From contig JAZRNM010000038.1 of assembly GCA_045648205.1 (NCBI GenBank), positions 1-46,052 on the forward strand: a DNA stretch of 46,052 nt, in the 5' to 3' direction. Positions 33,477 through 42,527 of the stretch are shown here, one piece after another. The translations under genes and the position numbers were made by a program. The stretch is from SIG440 sp045648205. GTDB lineage: Bacteria; Bacillota; Clostridia; Monoglobales; Monoglobaceae. A model generated the notes under the pieces. That model did no database searches. It worked only from the letters and a program-made list of their open reading frames with translations, and was not told the DNA's origin. The first letter of the stretch is position 1; every line of letters begins with the position of its first letter.

Positions 33477-34532
33477 ATGAAAAAAATAAATGTATGTGTT
33501 TTGTTTGGCGGTGTTTCGAGTGAACACAGTGTTTCTGAGGTTTCTGCATCAGCGGTGCTTGACAACATTGACAAAGCTAAGTATGAGGTTTTCCCCGTTG
33601 GAATAACAAACGAGGGGAAATGGCTTTTTTATGACGGTGAGGTTGAAAATATCCGCAGTCATAAATGGGAACAGCATAGCAACATTACGGCAATGCTTTC
33701 GCCTGACAGAACAGAAAAGGTTCTCATAAAATTTGCAGAAAATGGAACTGAGAAAGTGCCGATTGATGTTGTATATCCCGTTCTGCATGGCAAAAATGGT
33801 GAAGACGGCACAATTCAGGGACTTTGTGAGCTCGCCAGGATTCCTTATGTTGGTAGCGGTGTCATAGGCAGTGCTGCCTGCATGGATAAGTGCATAGCCA
33901 AAATCCTGTTCCAAAAGGCAGGAATTCCTCAGGCAAATTGGGTTGAAGTGAAACTGGGTGACGCGGTGGACTATGAGACGATTGAGAAGAAACTTGGGTA
34001 CCCATGCTTCATCAAGCCTTCATCCGCAGGCTCGTCTATGGGTGTTACAAAGGCATCAAACCGTGAAGAACTGGACAGAGGAATCAAGGATGCCTTTTTG
34101 CATGACTATAAGGTTTTGATTGAAGAGGCAATTGATGCCCGCGAAGTTGAGTGTGCGGTTATGGGAAATCTCAGCCCTGTTACAGCTGATGTTTTGGGCG
34201 AGATAAAGCCTGCCAAGGAGTTTTATGATTTTGAGGCGAAATATGAGGATGAAAATTCACAGCTGATAATACCTGCAAATGTAGATGAAAAAACAGCTGA
34301 GATTATAAAGGAATATGCAAAATCAGCATATAGAATTTGCGAGTGCCGCGGACATTCGAGAGTTGATTTCTTTATTGACAGACGTGACGGAAGGATTATT
34401 CTCAACGAAATCAACACCATCCCGGGGTTTACTCCAATAAGTATGTATCCGAAACTTTGGGAAAAATCGGGAGTAACCATGACAGAGGTTATTGACAGGC
34501 ACATCGAACTTGCTTTGAAAAGAGAGGATTAA
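33477..34532 (+). CDS. ddl: D-alanine--D-alanine ligase
   Basis: ATP-grasp enzyme making D-Ala-D-Ala for MurF. The 351-residue protein has GGVSSEHSVSEVSA near the start, VLHGKNGEDGTIQG near residue 103, the ATP-binding FIKPSSAGSSMGV near 180, and NEINTIPGFTPISMYP near 310. The omega-loop segment FYDFEAKYED keeps the Lys-Tyr pair of D-Ala-D-Ala ligases (Phe replaces the Tyr in D-Ala-D-lactate enzymes), so vancomycin-type resistance is not indicated. It begins the wall-related operon with murI 2 bases away. Confidence 0.96.
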   Translation: MKKINVCVLFGGVSSEHSVSEVSASAVLDNIDKAKYEVFPVGITNEGKWLFYDGEVENIRSHKWEQHSNITAMLSPDRTEKVLIKFAENGTEKVPIDVVYPVLHGKNGEDGTIQGLCELARIPYVGSGVIGSAACMDKCIAKILFQKAGIPQANWVEVKLGDAVDYETIEKKLGYPCFIKPSSAGSSMGVTKASNREELDRGIKDAFLHDYKVLIEEAIDAREVECAVMGNLSPVTADVLGEIKPAKEFYDFEAKYEDENSQLIIPANVDEKTAEIIKEYAKSAYRICECRGHSRVDFFIDRRDGRIILNEINTIPGFTPISMYPKLWEKSGVTMTEVIDRHIELALKRED

Positions 34533-34534
34533 AA

Positions 34535-35341
34535 ATGGATAAAAGACCAATTGGTGTCTTCGATTCGGGACTAGGCGGACTCACTTGTGTCAAAGAGATT
34601 ATGAGTCTGATGCCCAATGAGAAGGTTATATATTTTGGCGATACGGGAAGAGTGCCTTACGGAACACGCAGCAAGGAAACAATTCTCAAGTATGTCCGTC
34701 AGGATATTCGCTTTCTTGAAACCTTTGATATAAAGATGATAATAATTGCCTGCGGAACTGCAAGCAGTGCGGCTCTGCCTTGGATAACAGGTGAATTCGG
34801 GACAGAGATTATCGGTGTGGTTGAGCCTGCGGCAAGGGCAGCCGTGAGGGCTACAAAAAACAAAAAAATAGGTGTTTTGGGAACAAGCGGAACAGTTCGA
34901 AGCGGAAAATATACCGAGTATATAAAAAGTATTTGTCCTGATGCTGAGGTTTTTCAAAAGGCTTGTCCTATGTTTGTGCCACTTGTTGAAAATGGCTATG
35001 CAAACAGTGAAGCAACAAGGCTCATTGCATCTGAGTACCTTGAAGAAATCAAGAAAGAAGGAGTTGACACTCTCATCCTGGGATGCACACATTATCCTCT
35101 TTTAAAAAAGATTATTGCAGATATTATGGGTGATGATGTGACTTTGATTGACTCTGGTGCAGCTGCGGCTGATTATGCATTTGATTTGCTGAGAAAGTCT
35201 GATATGCTTGGCGATGAAACTTTGGGAGAGTATACTTATTTTGTCAGTGACTCAACAGAGGAATTTTCAAAGCTTGGCGGCATGTTTTTGAGCCGACCAA
35301 TTGAACAAAGCGTTGAAAAGGTAGATATAGAGAGGTATTAA
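34535..35341 (+). CDS. murI: glutamate racemase
   Basis: Cofactor-independent racemase that makes D-glutamate for the MurD step. The protein has 268 residues, with IGVFDSGLGGLT at the N-terminus, the DTGRVPYG segment, the first catalytic Cys in IIIACGTASSAAL near residue 73, and the second in LILGCTHYPLL near 184. Two bases separate it from ddl and three from the next gene, so one transcript is very likely. Confidence 0.96.
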   Translation: MDKRPIGVFDSGLGGLTCVKEIMSLMPNEKVIYFGDTGRVPYGTRSKETILKYVRQDIRFLETFDIKMIIIACGTASSAALPWITGEFGTEIIGVVEPAARAAVRATKNKKIGVLGTSGTVRSGKYTEYIKSICPDAEVFQKACPMFVPLVENGYANSEATRLIASEYLEEIKKEGVDTLILGCTHYPLLKKIIADIMGDDVTLIDSGAAAADYAFDLLRKSDMLGDETLGEYTYFVSDSTEEFSKLGGMFLSRPIEQSVEKVDIERY

Positions 35342-35344
35342 GTT

Positions 35345-35776
35345 ATGGAAAATAATGCAATGATTTCGCTCAAAACCCTTCAAAATATTGATGGGAATGA
35401 GGAAACCAATGAAATAGAGCTTCAGACCAAGGGTAAGTTTGCCCAAAAGAACAATCAGTTCTATATAAGCTATGAAGAAAGTGAACTGACGGGTTTTGAT
35501 GACACCACGACTACAATCAAAGTGGCAGAGGATGTTGTCAGCATGACAAGAAATGGAAAGTTTAACACCAAAATGGTTTTTCGCCTTGGCGAAAAAAGCC
35601 TTTGTAACTATGCAACCCCTTATGGTGTTATTCCGGTGGGTGTAAACCCCGTATCTCTTGAGAACCGCTTGGGTGAAGACGGCGGGGTTCTCGAAATTGA
35701 GTATGTTCTTGATATAGACAATAGTGACTATATAACAAACAAGTTAAATCTTACGGTAAAAAAGATAGTTTCATAA
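35345..35776 (+). CDS. DUF1934 (YwiB-like) beta-barrel protein
   Basis: A 143-residue protein of DUF1934, a calycin-like beta-barrel family with no known activity. Visible features are alternating beta-strand patterns (FYISYEESELTGFDDTTT), the segment SMTRNGKFNTKMVFRLGEK, and the PYGVIPVGV region, all typical of the family. In Bacillus ywiB also precedes argS, so the pairing is conserved. Three bases separate it from murI. Confidence 0.8.
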   Translation: MENNAMISLKTLQNIDGNEETNEIELQTKGKFAQKNNQFYISYEESELTGFDDTTTTIKVAEDVVSMTRNGKFNTKMVFRLGEKSLCNYATPYGVIPVGVNPVSLENRLGEDGGVLEIEYVLDIDNSDYITNKLNLTVKKIVS

Positions 35777-35794
35777 AAATACAAAGGAAAATTT

Positions 35795-35824
35795 ATGCCA
35801 GTGAAATGGGCAGAATGGAGATAG
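35795..35824 (+). CDS. possible nine-codon leader ORF before argS
   Basis: AAAGGAAA (35783-35790) precedes ATG 35795, which encodes MPVKWAEWR and stops at TAG 35822-35824. The stop lies between the argS ribosome binding site and the argS ATG, 2 bases before it. The last sense codon is an arginine AGA. It may couple or regulate argS translation; it may also be chance. Confidence 0.35.
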   Translation: MPVKWAEWR

Positions 35825-35826
35825 AT

Positions 35827-37527
35827 ATGAGTATTATTGATAATTCAAAGAAAAAAATCGGACAAGCAATAGAAACAGCATTTGAAAAGGCTGTCAAAGC
35901 AGGAATATTGGTGGCTTCAGAAGAACTGAACATTGGTGAAAAAATCCAGCTTGAAGTTCCAAAGGATGAACAGCATGGAGATTTTGCGTGTAATATTGCG
36001 ATGCTCCTTGCAAAAGAGCTGAGAATGGCTCCGAGAAAAATTGCTGAAGCAATTGCTGAGGGAATTGAAACCGATGGCGAAATTGAAAGAGTTGAGGTTG
36101 CAGGAGCGGGCTTTATCAATTTTTATCTTTCAAATTCAAGACTTTATGAAGTTATACGTGAGATTGAGGAAAAGGGCAGCGAATACGGCAAAATTGAAGT
36201 GGGAAAAGGCAAAAAGGTTATGGTTGAGTTTGTCAGCGCAAACCCCACGGGACCTATGCATATGGGAAATGCAAGAGGCGGTGCTCTTGGTGACTGCATG
36301 GCAAGCGTTCTTGAGTATGCGGGATATGATGTGACACGTGAGTTTTATGTGAATGATGCAGGAAATCAGATTGAGAAGTTTGGTAAATCCCTGGAGGCGC
36401 GTTACATTCAGCAGCTTAAAGGTGAGGATGCATTCGAATTCCCCGAAGATGGTTATCATGGTGATGACATAACAGAGCACGCAAAGGCGTTCATTAAACT
36501 CGAGGGAGACAAATATCTTGAAACATCTGCGGAAGAAAGAAAGGCGGCTTTGGTTGCTTATGCCCTTGAAAAGAATGTTGACGGATTGAAGCGTGACCTT
36601 GAAAAATATCGTATCTTTTATGATGTGTGGTTCAGAGAAAGTGAACTTCACAAATCAGGCAAGGTTATGGATGCCGTAAAACGTCTTACGGACGCAGGAT
36701 ATACTTATGAGAAGGAAGATGCGGTTTGGCTCAACTGCGAAAAAATGGGACTTGAAAAAGACGAGGTTCTCGTGAGAAATAACGGAATTCCCACCTACTT
36801 TGCGGCAGACATTGCATACCATATAAACAAAATTGAAGATCGTGGCTATGACCTTTGCATTGATGTTTGGGGAGCTGACCATCACGGACATATTGCAAGA
36901 ATGAAGGCGGCACTTGCGGCTGTCGGCATTGACCCGGACAAGTTTGAGGTTTCGATTATGCAGCTTGTTCGTCTGACACGTGACGGAGAAGCGGTGAGAA
37001 TGTCAAAGCGCACGGGAAAGGCAATAACCCTCACTGACCTTTTGGAGGATGTTCCTGTTGATGCAGCAAGATTTTTGTTTAATATGAGAATGGCGGGAAG
37101 CCATTTGGATTTTGACCTTGATCTGGCAGTTAAGCAGGAAAGCGAAAACCCTGTTTATTACGTTCAGTATGCTCATGCCAGAATTTGCAGCATCATAAGA
37201 CTTCTTACAGATGAAGGAATTGCGGTGAAATCCTTTAAAGAAATCAACCCCGAAGTCCTCAAAGAAAAAGAAGAACTTGCGCTGCTTAAAAAACTTTGTG
37301 AGCTTCCTGAGGAAATCAAGAGTGCTGCAGAAACCCGTGAGCCTGCGAAGATAACAAGATATGTTATTGATTTGGCAGCAGCTTTTCACACTTTCTATAA
37401 TGCGTGTCGTGTTAAGGTGGAAGACGAAGAACTTATGAACGCAAGACTCAAAATGATTGATAGTGTGAGAATAACAATTGCAGGAATTCTTAAAATGCTC
37501 AAAATTGAGGCTCCTGAAAAGATGTAG
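35827..37527 (+). CDS. argS: arginine--tRNA ligase
   Basis: Class I aminoacyl-tRNA synthetase charging tRNA-Arg. The protein has 566 residues, the usual size. An N-terminal ArgRS additional domain is followed by SANPTGPMHMGNARG near residue 138, in which HMGN is the HIGH motif, and later by RMSKRTGKA near 398 in place of KMSKS; the C-terminal DALR helix-bundle domain is present. An in-frame ATG at 35806 exists, but the ATG at 35827 has GGAG 6 bases upstream. The nine-codon ORF just before it may influence initiation. tRNA-Arg(ACG), a substrate, is encoded at 24180-24256. Confidence 0.95.
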   Translation: MSIIDNSKKKIGQAIETAFEKAVKAGILVASEELNIGEKIQLEVPKDEQHGDFACNIAMLLAKELRMAPRKIAEAIAEGIETDGEIERVEVAGAGFINFYLSNSRLYEVIREIEEKGSEYGKIEVGKGKKVMVEFVSANPTGPMHMGNARGGALGDCMASVLEYAGYDVTREFYVNDAGNQIEKFGKSLEARYIQQLKGEDAFEFPEDGYHGDDITEHAKAFIKLEGDKYLETSAEERKAALVAYALEKNVDGLKRDLEKYRIFYDVWFRESELHKSGKVMDAVKRLTDAGYTYEKEDAVWLNCEKMGLEKDEVLVRNNGIPTYFAADIAYHINKIEDRGYDLCIDVWGADHHGHIARMKAALAAVGIDPDKFEVSIMQLVRLTRDGEAVRMSKRTGKAITLTDLLEDVPVDAARFLFNMRMAGSHLDFDLDLAVKQESENPVYYVQYAHARICSIIRLLTDEGIAVKSFKEINPEVLKEKEELALLKKLCELPEEIKSAAETREPAKITRYVIDLAAAFHTFYNACRVKVEDEELMNARLKMIDSVRITIAGILKMLKIEAPEKM

Positions 37528-37546
37528 AGCCAAAGGAGAATATAAA

Positions 37547-38989
37547 ATGAAGCGAATAGCAAAATTAATTGTAACATGGATATTGATTGTGGCAAGCCTT
37601 TTGCCATGTGCTGCAGCTTTTGCAGAAGACGCAACCAATGAGAAAGAAGATTCTTATGGAAAATATGTTGAGATGATAGCAAAAAACATTTCGGTTTTCG
37701 GCAGATATGAGAACTTGTTTGAAGAAGATCTCTACCTTGCGGCACTTACTTCAATCCTTGAAGAAAATCCTGAGCTTTATGAAAAAGCAGTCAGGGCAAT
37801 GCTTGATGCTGTTGACGAGAACTCGGAGTATTATGATGCAGAAGAAGCAAAAATATTTCTGACGAATCTTGATGATGAGGTTATAGGAATTGGAGTTAAT
37901 GTTCTTTCAAGTGATGGAAAAATTATAGTTTCACAGCCTGTTCCTGGCTCACCTGCGGAGAAGGCAGGAATAAAGGCAGGCGACATAATTATTGCGGCAG
38001 ATGGAGTAAACCTTGAAAATATGGAGTTTGAAACAGCTCTTGAACGGATACGTGGCAAGGAAGGAACAACTGTCAAAATCACAGTTATTCGCTCGGGAAT
38101 AAGTGCTCCATTAACATTCTCGATTGTTCGTGAGAAGGTAACATCAAATCCGGTTGACCTTGAAATCATTGAAAAAGATGGAAAACGCATTGCCAAACTC
38201 ACAATTTATTCATTCACAGAAAATGTGGCAAAGAATTTCGCTGATGCGATGGCAAAGGTGGATAAAGAGAGAATAAAGAACATCATAATAGATCTGCGTG
38301 ACAATGGTGGAGGATACCTGAGTCAGGCAGTTGAAATTGCGGATATGTTTTTGCCTGAGGGCGCAGTGATAACCACCGAAGACCACAAAATGGACATGCT
38401 TGACAAGGTTTATGTGGCTGAAGGTGAAAAGACCGATTATGATGTAATTGTTCTTATAAATGGAATGAGTGCAAGTGCGTCAGAGGTTCTGACCGCAGCA
38501 TTAATGGAAAATGGAGTTGCCAGGGTAATAGGTGAAACTTCATTTGGCAAGGGTACGGTTCAGGCAATGTATAATGTGCCAAACGATGCTATTATGAAGT
38601 TTACCGTTGCATATTATCTCACACCTCTTGGAAACAACATACACAAAAAGGGAATAATACCTCATGCGATTGTTGAAAATTCAGATGTTCCGGTTGATAT
38701 GACAGAGTTTGAATTGTTCAAGCTGAAAACAAAATATAAGCTGGGCGACAAAGGTGAAGAGGTTGAGAACGCAAAGAAAATGCTTGCAATGTTGGGTATT
38801 TTTGTGGGAACGGTTAATGATGTTTATGATGAAAACCTGAAAATAGCTGTGAATGTGTTCCAGACGGCAAAAGGACTTTTCCCCTATGGTGTTTTGGATA
38901 TAACAACACAAATGAACCTCTATGATACGATGAAAACTGCAAAAACAGAGGTTGATGACCAACTTCAGGCAGCAATAGATGCTTTTTAG
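37547..38989 (+). CDS. S41 carboxyl-terminal processing protease with PDZ and peptidoglycan-binding domains
   Basis: Exported serine protease of the CtpA/CtpB type, 480 residues. It has a signal peptide cleaved near residue 26 (AAAFA), a helical region, a PDZ domain at about 105-190 (VPGSPAEKAGIKAGDII), the S41 protease domain with the Ser/Lys dyad in SASASE and GKGTVQ at about 310-350, and a PG_binding_1-like C-terminal domain (YKLGDKGEEVENAKKML to the end). CtpB-type proteases act in sporulation signalling; others process envelope proteins. The ATG at 37547 is chosen over the in-frame ATG at 37478, because AAAGGAG precedes it and a signal peptide then begins the protein. Confidence 0.9.
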   Translation: MKRIAKLIVTWILIVASLLPCAAAFAEDATNEKEDSYGKYVEMIAKNISVFGRYENLFEEDLYLAALTSILEENPELYEKAVRAMLDAVDENSEYYDAEEAKIFLTNLDDEVIGIGVNVLSSDGKIIVSQPVPGSPAEKAGIKAGDIIIAADGVNLENMEFETALERIRGKEGTTVKITVIRSGISAPLTFSIVREKVTSNPVDLEIIEKDGKRIAKLTIYSFTENVAKNFADAMAKVDKERIKNIIIDLRDNGGGYLSQAVEIADMFLPEGAVITTEDHKMDMLDKVYVAEGEKTDYDVIVLINGMSASASEVLTAALMENGVARVIGETSFGKGTVQAMYNVPNDAIMKFTVAYYLTPLGNNIHKKGIIPHAIVENSDVPVDMTEFELFKLKTKYKLGDKGEEVENAKKMLAMLGIFVGTVNDVYDENLKIAVNVFQTAKGLFPYGVLDITTQMNLYDTMKTAKTEVDDQLQAAIDAF

Positions 38990-39023
38990 ATTATATATTA
39001 AAAATTGAAAGGATATGAAATAA

Positions 39024-39860
39024 ATGAGTGAAAACTGCACACACGATTGCTCAAGTTGTGGTGAAAACTGCAGCTCAAGAACTGAGGAGCAAAGCTTTCT
39101 TGCCCAAAAAAATTCAATGAGTGACATAAAAAAGGTTATTGGCATTGTAAGCGGAAAGGGTGGCGTTGGAAAATCTCTCGTTACATCCCTTATGGCGGCA
39201 GGCATTCAAAGAGAGGGTTATCGCTCAGCAATACTGGATGCGGACATCACAGGTCCATCAATTCCAAAGCTGTTTGGCATAACTGCAAAGGCTGAAGGCA
39301 CGGAGTATGGAATCCTTCCAAGTGTCACACGAGGCGGAACAAAGATTATGTCAATCAATCTTTTGCTGGAAAATGACACAGACCCCGTGGTTTGGCGAGG
39401 CCCGGTTATTGGCGGAACAGTTAAGCAGTTCTGGACAGATGTTATCTGGGAAGATGTGGACTGTATGTTTGTGGATATGCCTCCCGGAACGGGCGATGTT
39501 CCTTTGACTGTCTTTCAATCCTTGCCGGTTGATGGAATAATTGTGGTAACATCACCTCAGGAATTGGTTTCAATGATTGTTGAAAAGGCTGTTAATATGG
39601 CAAAAATGATGAATATTCCCATATTGGGCATTGTTGAAAACATGAGCTATGTTGAGTGCCCGAACTGCTTGGAAAAGATTCATATTTTTGGAGAAAGCAA
39701 GCTTGATGCGGTTGCAAAGAATTCAGGGCTCAAAGCGTTGGGAAGAATACCAATGAAGCCTGAAATCGCGGCAAGATGTGATGAAGGAAAGGTTGAAGCA
39801 ATTGACAGTTCTGCATGGCTGGGGGATGCGATTGCTGAAGTTAAAAATCTGGTAAAGTAG
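39024..39860 (+). CDS. Mrp/NBP35-type iron-sulfur carrier ATPase
   Basis: P-loop ATPase of the Mrp/ApbC/Nbp35 family, a carrier that delivers Fe-S clusters to apoproteins. The 278 residues have an N-terminal Cys-rich segment (CTHDCSSCGENC, four Cys) as in Nbp35-type proteins, the deviant Walker A GKGGVGKSL near residue 46, DADITGPSIPKLFG, VDMPPGTGD near 155, and the CPNC cluster-binding pair near 215. The MIP18-like domain found at the N-terminus of many bacterial Mrp proteins is absent. Target proteins cannot be inferred. Confidence 0.9.
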   Translation: MSENCTHDCSSCGENCSSRTEEQSFLAQKNSMSDIKKVIGIVSGKGGVGKSLVTSLMAAGIQREGYRSAILDADITGPSIPKLFGITAKAEGTEYGILPSVTRGGTKIMSINLLLENDTDPVVWRGPVIGGTVKQFWTDVIWEDVDCMFVDMPPGTGDVPLTVFQSLPVDGIIVVTSPQELVSMIVEKAVNMAKMMNIPILGIVENMSYVECPNCLEKIHIFGESKLDAVAKNSGLKALGRIPMKPEIAARCDEGKVEAIDSSAWLGDAIAEVKNLVK

Positions 39861-39876
39861 ACAAAAGAGGAAAGTT

Positions 39877-40749
39877 ATGTTTTTATCTGATAAATGGAAA
39901 GATTATGAACTGCTTGACACAAGCAACGGAGAAAAGCTTGAGCGGTGGGGCAAGGTTGTGTTGAGACGGCCTGACCCTCAAATTGTGTGGGATGTTGAAA
40001 ATGCAAAGTCAGACCCTCTTTGGAAGACGGCTGATGCCCACTATATCCGCAGCAATACGGGCGGCGGTCATTGGGAAACAAACAAAAAAGTTCCCGAAAG
40101 CTGGACCATAAGCTACAGAAACCTGCGATTTGGTATCAAGATGATGGGCTTCAAACACACCGGACTTTTCCCCGAGCAGGCAACAAATTGGGATTGGTTT
40201 TCGGATATAATCAAAGGTTCGGGCAGAAATGATGTGAATGTTCTCAATCTTTTTGCATATACGGGCGGTGCAACAATGGCAGCATCTGCGGCCGGTGCTT
40301 CTGTGTGCCATGTTGATGCGTCAAAGGGTATGGTTGCCTGGGCAAAGGAAAATGCGGTCTTGTCGGGGCTCGAAAAACGACCAATTAGATACATTGTTGA
40401 TGATGTGAAAAAGTTTGTTGAACGTGAAATCCGACGTGGCAGAAAATATGACGGAATAATTATGGACCCTCCATCTTACGGCAGAGGTCCGTCGGGTGAA
40501 GTGTGGAAGATAGAGGATGAACTGTTTGACCTGGTCAAACTGTGTATGGACGTTTTGTCGGAGGAGCCGTTGTTCTTTTTGATAAACTCATATACCACAG
40601 GCCTTTCGGGTGGAGTTCTTGAAAATATATACAAGGTGACACTTCAGAAAAAATTTGGAGGAACAGTTTCGGTTGACGAGGTTGGACTTCCCGTAACAAA
40701 GCACGGGCTTGTTCTGCCTTGCGGATATTCAGGGCGTTGGAGCAGATAG
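39877..40749 (+). CDS. class I SAM-dependent methyltransferase, RlmI-like
   Basis: Methyltransferase of 290 residues with the SAM fold: motif I NLFAYTGGATMAASAAGA near residue 125, the acidic motif HVDASKGMV, and the catalytic IIMDPPSYGRGPSG near 185, a DPPxYG pattern seen in RlmI/RlmK-type rRNA cytosine or guanine methyltransferases. The PUA domain of RlmI is absent; the N-terminal 100 residues have the WKTADAHYIRSN-type segment common to the PF10672-like family. An RNA base is the probable substrate but the exact target is unknown. It lies between mrp and the ECF transporter genes. Confidence 0.8.
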   Translation: MFLSDKWKDYELLDTSNGEKLERWGKVVLRRPDPQIVWDVENAKSDPLWKTADAHYIRSNTGGGHWETNKKVPESWTISYRNLRFGIKMMGFKHTGLFPEQATNWDWFSDIIKGSGRNDVNVLNLFAYTGGATMAASAAGASVCHVDASKGMVAWAKENAVLSGLEKRPIRYIVDDVKKFVEREIRRGRKYDGIIMDPPSYGRGPSGEVWKIEDELFDLVKLCMDVLSEEPLFFLINSYTTGLSGGVLENIYKVTLQKKFGGTVSVDEVGLPVTKHGLVLPCGYSGRWSR

Positions 40750-40782
40750 ATACAACTGAAACTTCAGAACGAAGGTGAAATT

Positions 40783-41673
40783 TTGGACAAAAACACAAAA
40801 GATACATTTATAGAGATAAAAGACCTTGAGTTTGCCTATGAGGATGCCTCTGAACAAGAGGATTCTGTGCTCAAGGGAGTCAGCCTTTGTGTAGAAAGAG
40901 GCGAGTTTCTTGCTGTGCTTGGGCATAATGGTTCTGGTAAGTCGACACTTGCAAAGCATCTCAATGCTATTTTAGTGCCACAAAATGGAAAGGTTTTTGT
41001 GGATGGAATTGATACGTCTGATGAAAATCTGCTCTATGATATACGTCAAAAGGTGGGAATGGTTTTTCAGAACCCTGACAATCAGTTGGTTGCCACAATT
41101 GTTGAAGAAGATGTGGCATTTGCCCCTGAAAATCTCGGTGTTCCGCCTGAAAAAATAAGAGAAAGAGTGGATTATGCACTTGATGCGGTGAATATGACGG
41201 AATTTTCTCAGCATGCACCGCATATGTTGAGCGGTGGCCAAAAACAGAGAATTGCGATTGCAGGAGTTCTTGCAATGATGCCGGATGTTCTTGTTATGGA
41301 CGAGCCAACGGCAATGCTTGACCCTGTTGGAAGAAAAGAAATTATGAACACCGTCAAAAAACTCAACAAGGAAAAAAATATGACGGTTGTAATGATAACG
41401 CATTTTATGGAGGAGGCGGCTCAGGCAGACCGGGTTGTGGTTATGGACCACGGAGAGGTTGTTATGGAAGGCACTCCCAAAGAAATTTTCAGCCGTGTTG
41501 AAGAACTGAAAAAAATCGGACTTGACGTTCCTCAGACAACGGAGCTTCTCTATCTTTTGAATAAAACGGGGATTGAACTGAATACAGACCTTTTGACAGT
41601 GGAAGAATGTGTGGAAGAATTGACAAACTGTTTTGAAAAAACACAGGGAGGTGCTGCGAATGGTAAGACTTGA
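40783..41673 (+). CDS. ecfA1: energy-coupling factor transporter ATPase EcfA1
   Basis: ATPase of the ECF vitamin/metal transporter energising module. The 296 residues carry Walker A GHNGSGKST, Q-loop VFQNPDNQLVATIVEEDVAFAPEN, signature LSGGQKQR near 148 and Walker B VLVMDEPTAMLDP. The VAFAPEN segment is typical of EcfA1. The start is TTG at 40783, 7 bases after GAAGG. It overlaps ecfA2 by 14 bases. The substrate-specific S components are encoded elsewhere, so this is a shared group II module. Confidence 0.95.
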   Translation: MDKNTKDTFIEIKDLEFAYEDASEQEDSVLKGVSLCVERGEFLAVLGHNGSGKSTLAKHLNAILVPQNGKVFVDGIDTSDENLLYDIRQKVGMVFQNPDNQLVATIVEEDVAFAPENLGVPPEKIRERVDYALDAVNMTEFSQHAPHMLSGGQKQRIAIAGVLAMMPDVLVMDEPTAMLDPVGRKEIMNTVKKLNKEKNMTVVMITHFMEEAAQADRVVVMDHGEVVMEGTPKEIFSRVEELKKIGLDVPQTTELLYLLNKTGIELNTDLLTVEECVEELTNCFEKTQGGAANGKT

Positions 41674-42508
41674 TGATGTGAGCTACACTTATATGAGTGG
41701 CGGTCCCTTTGAAAAAACTGCGGTTGAAAACATCAGTTTTTCACTCAAAGAAGGCGAGTTTGTGGGACTCATAGGACACACAGGCTCGGGAAAATCAACT
41801 CTCGTCCAGTTGATGGCAGGACTTATCAAACCAAGCTCCGGTACGGTTGTGATAGACGGACAGCCTCTCCACCAAAAAGGAACGGATATGAGAAAACTCA
41901 GATTCAATATTGGCCTGGTTATGCAATATCCGGAATATCAACTTTTTGAAGAAACGGTCTTTAAAGATATTGCTTTTGGTCCATCAAATATGGGACTTCC
42001 CGAATTTGAGATTGAAAGACGGGTTCTGAATGCTGCAGACCTTGTGGGACTTGACAAAGAGGTCCTTCAAAAATCACCCTTTGAGCTATCTGGCGGTCAA
42101 AAAAGACGTGTGGCAATTGCAGGAGTTCTTGCTATGGAACCCAAACTGCTTATTCTTGATGAACCGACAGCGGGACTTGACCCTGCAGGCCGTGATGAAA
42201 TATTGGGCAAAATCCGTGATATGCATAAAAAACTCGGCATAACTGTTGTGCTCGTTTCACACAGCATGGAAGATATTGCGGGACTTGCTGACAGAATTGT
42301 GGTGATGAACCGAGGCGGAGTTGCTATGCTTGACACCCCCTCTGAAATATTTAAATCAGGACACAGACTGGAAGAAATGGGGCTTTCTGTCCCGCAGATA
42401 ACACGGGTTTGCAACGAACTGAGAAAGATGGGATTGCCTATTCCTGAGGGAATTTATACAGTTTCAATGGCAATGAGCGAAATAGAAAAGGTACTGAAAA
42501 CAAACTGA
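41660..42508 (+). CDS. ecfA2: energy-coupling factor transporter ATPase EcfA2
   Basis: Second ATPase of the ECF module. The protein has 282 residues, with Walker A GHTGSGKST, Q-loop VMQYPEYQLFEETVFKDIAFGP (the QLFEETV form marks EcfA2), signature LSGGQKRR and Walker B LLILDEPTAGLDP. An in-frame ATG at 41633 exists, but the ATG at 41660 has GGGAGG 8 bases upstream and gives a protein that starts at the usual VRLDDVSYTY. It is coupled to ecfA1 by the overlap and to ecfT 20 bases later. Confidence 0.95.
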   Translation: MVRLDDVSYTYMSGGPFEKTAVENISFSLKEGEFVGLIGHTGSGKSTLVQLMAGLIKPSSGTVVIDGQPLHQKGTDMRKLRFNIGLVMQYPEYQLFEETVFKDIAFGPSNMGLPEFEIERRVLNAADLVGLDKEVLQKSPFELSGGQKRRVAIAGVLAMEPKLLILDEPTAGLDPAGRDEILGKIRDMHKKLGITVVLVSHSMEDIAGLADRIVVMNRGGVAMLDTPSEIFKSGHRLEEMGLSVPQITRVCNELRKMGLPIPEGIYTVSMAMSEIEKVLKTN

Positions 42509-42527
42509 TACGAAAGGAGATGATTAA

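Noticed and set aside
37478..37546. S41 protease with 23 extra N-terminal residues starting inside argS
   Set aside because: The extension lies in the argS 3' end and would bury the signal peptide; ATG 37547 has AAAGGAG at proper distance.
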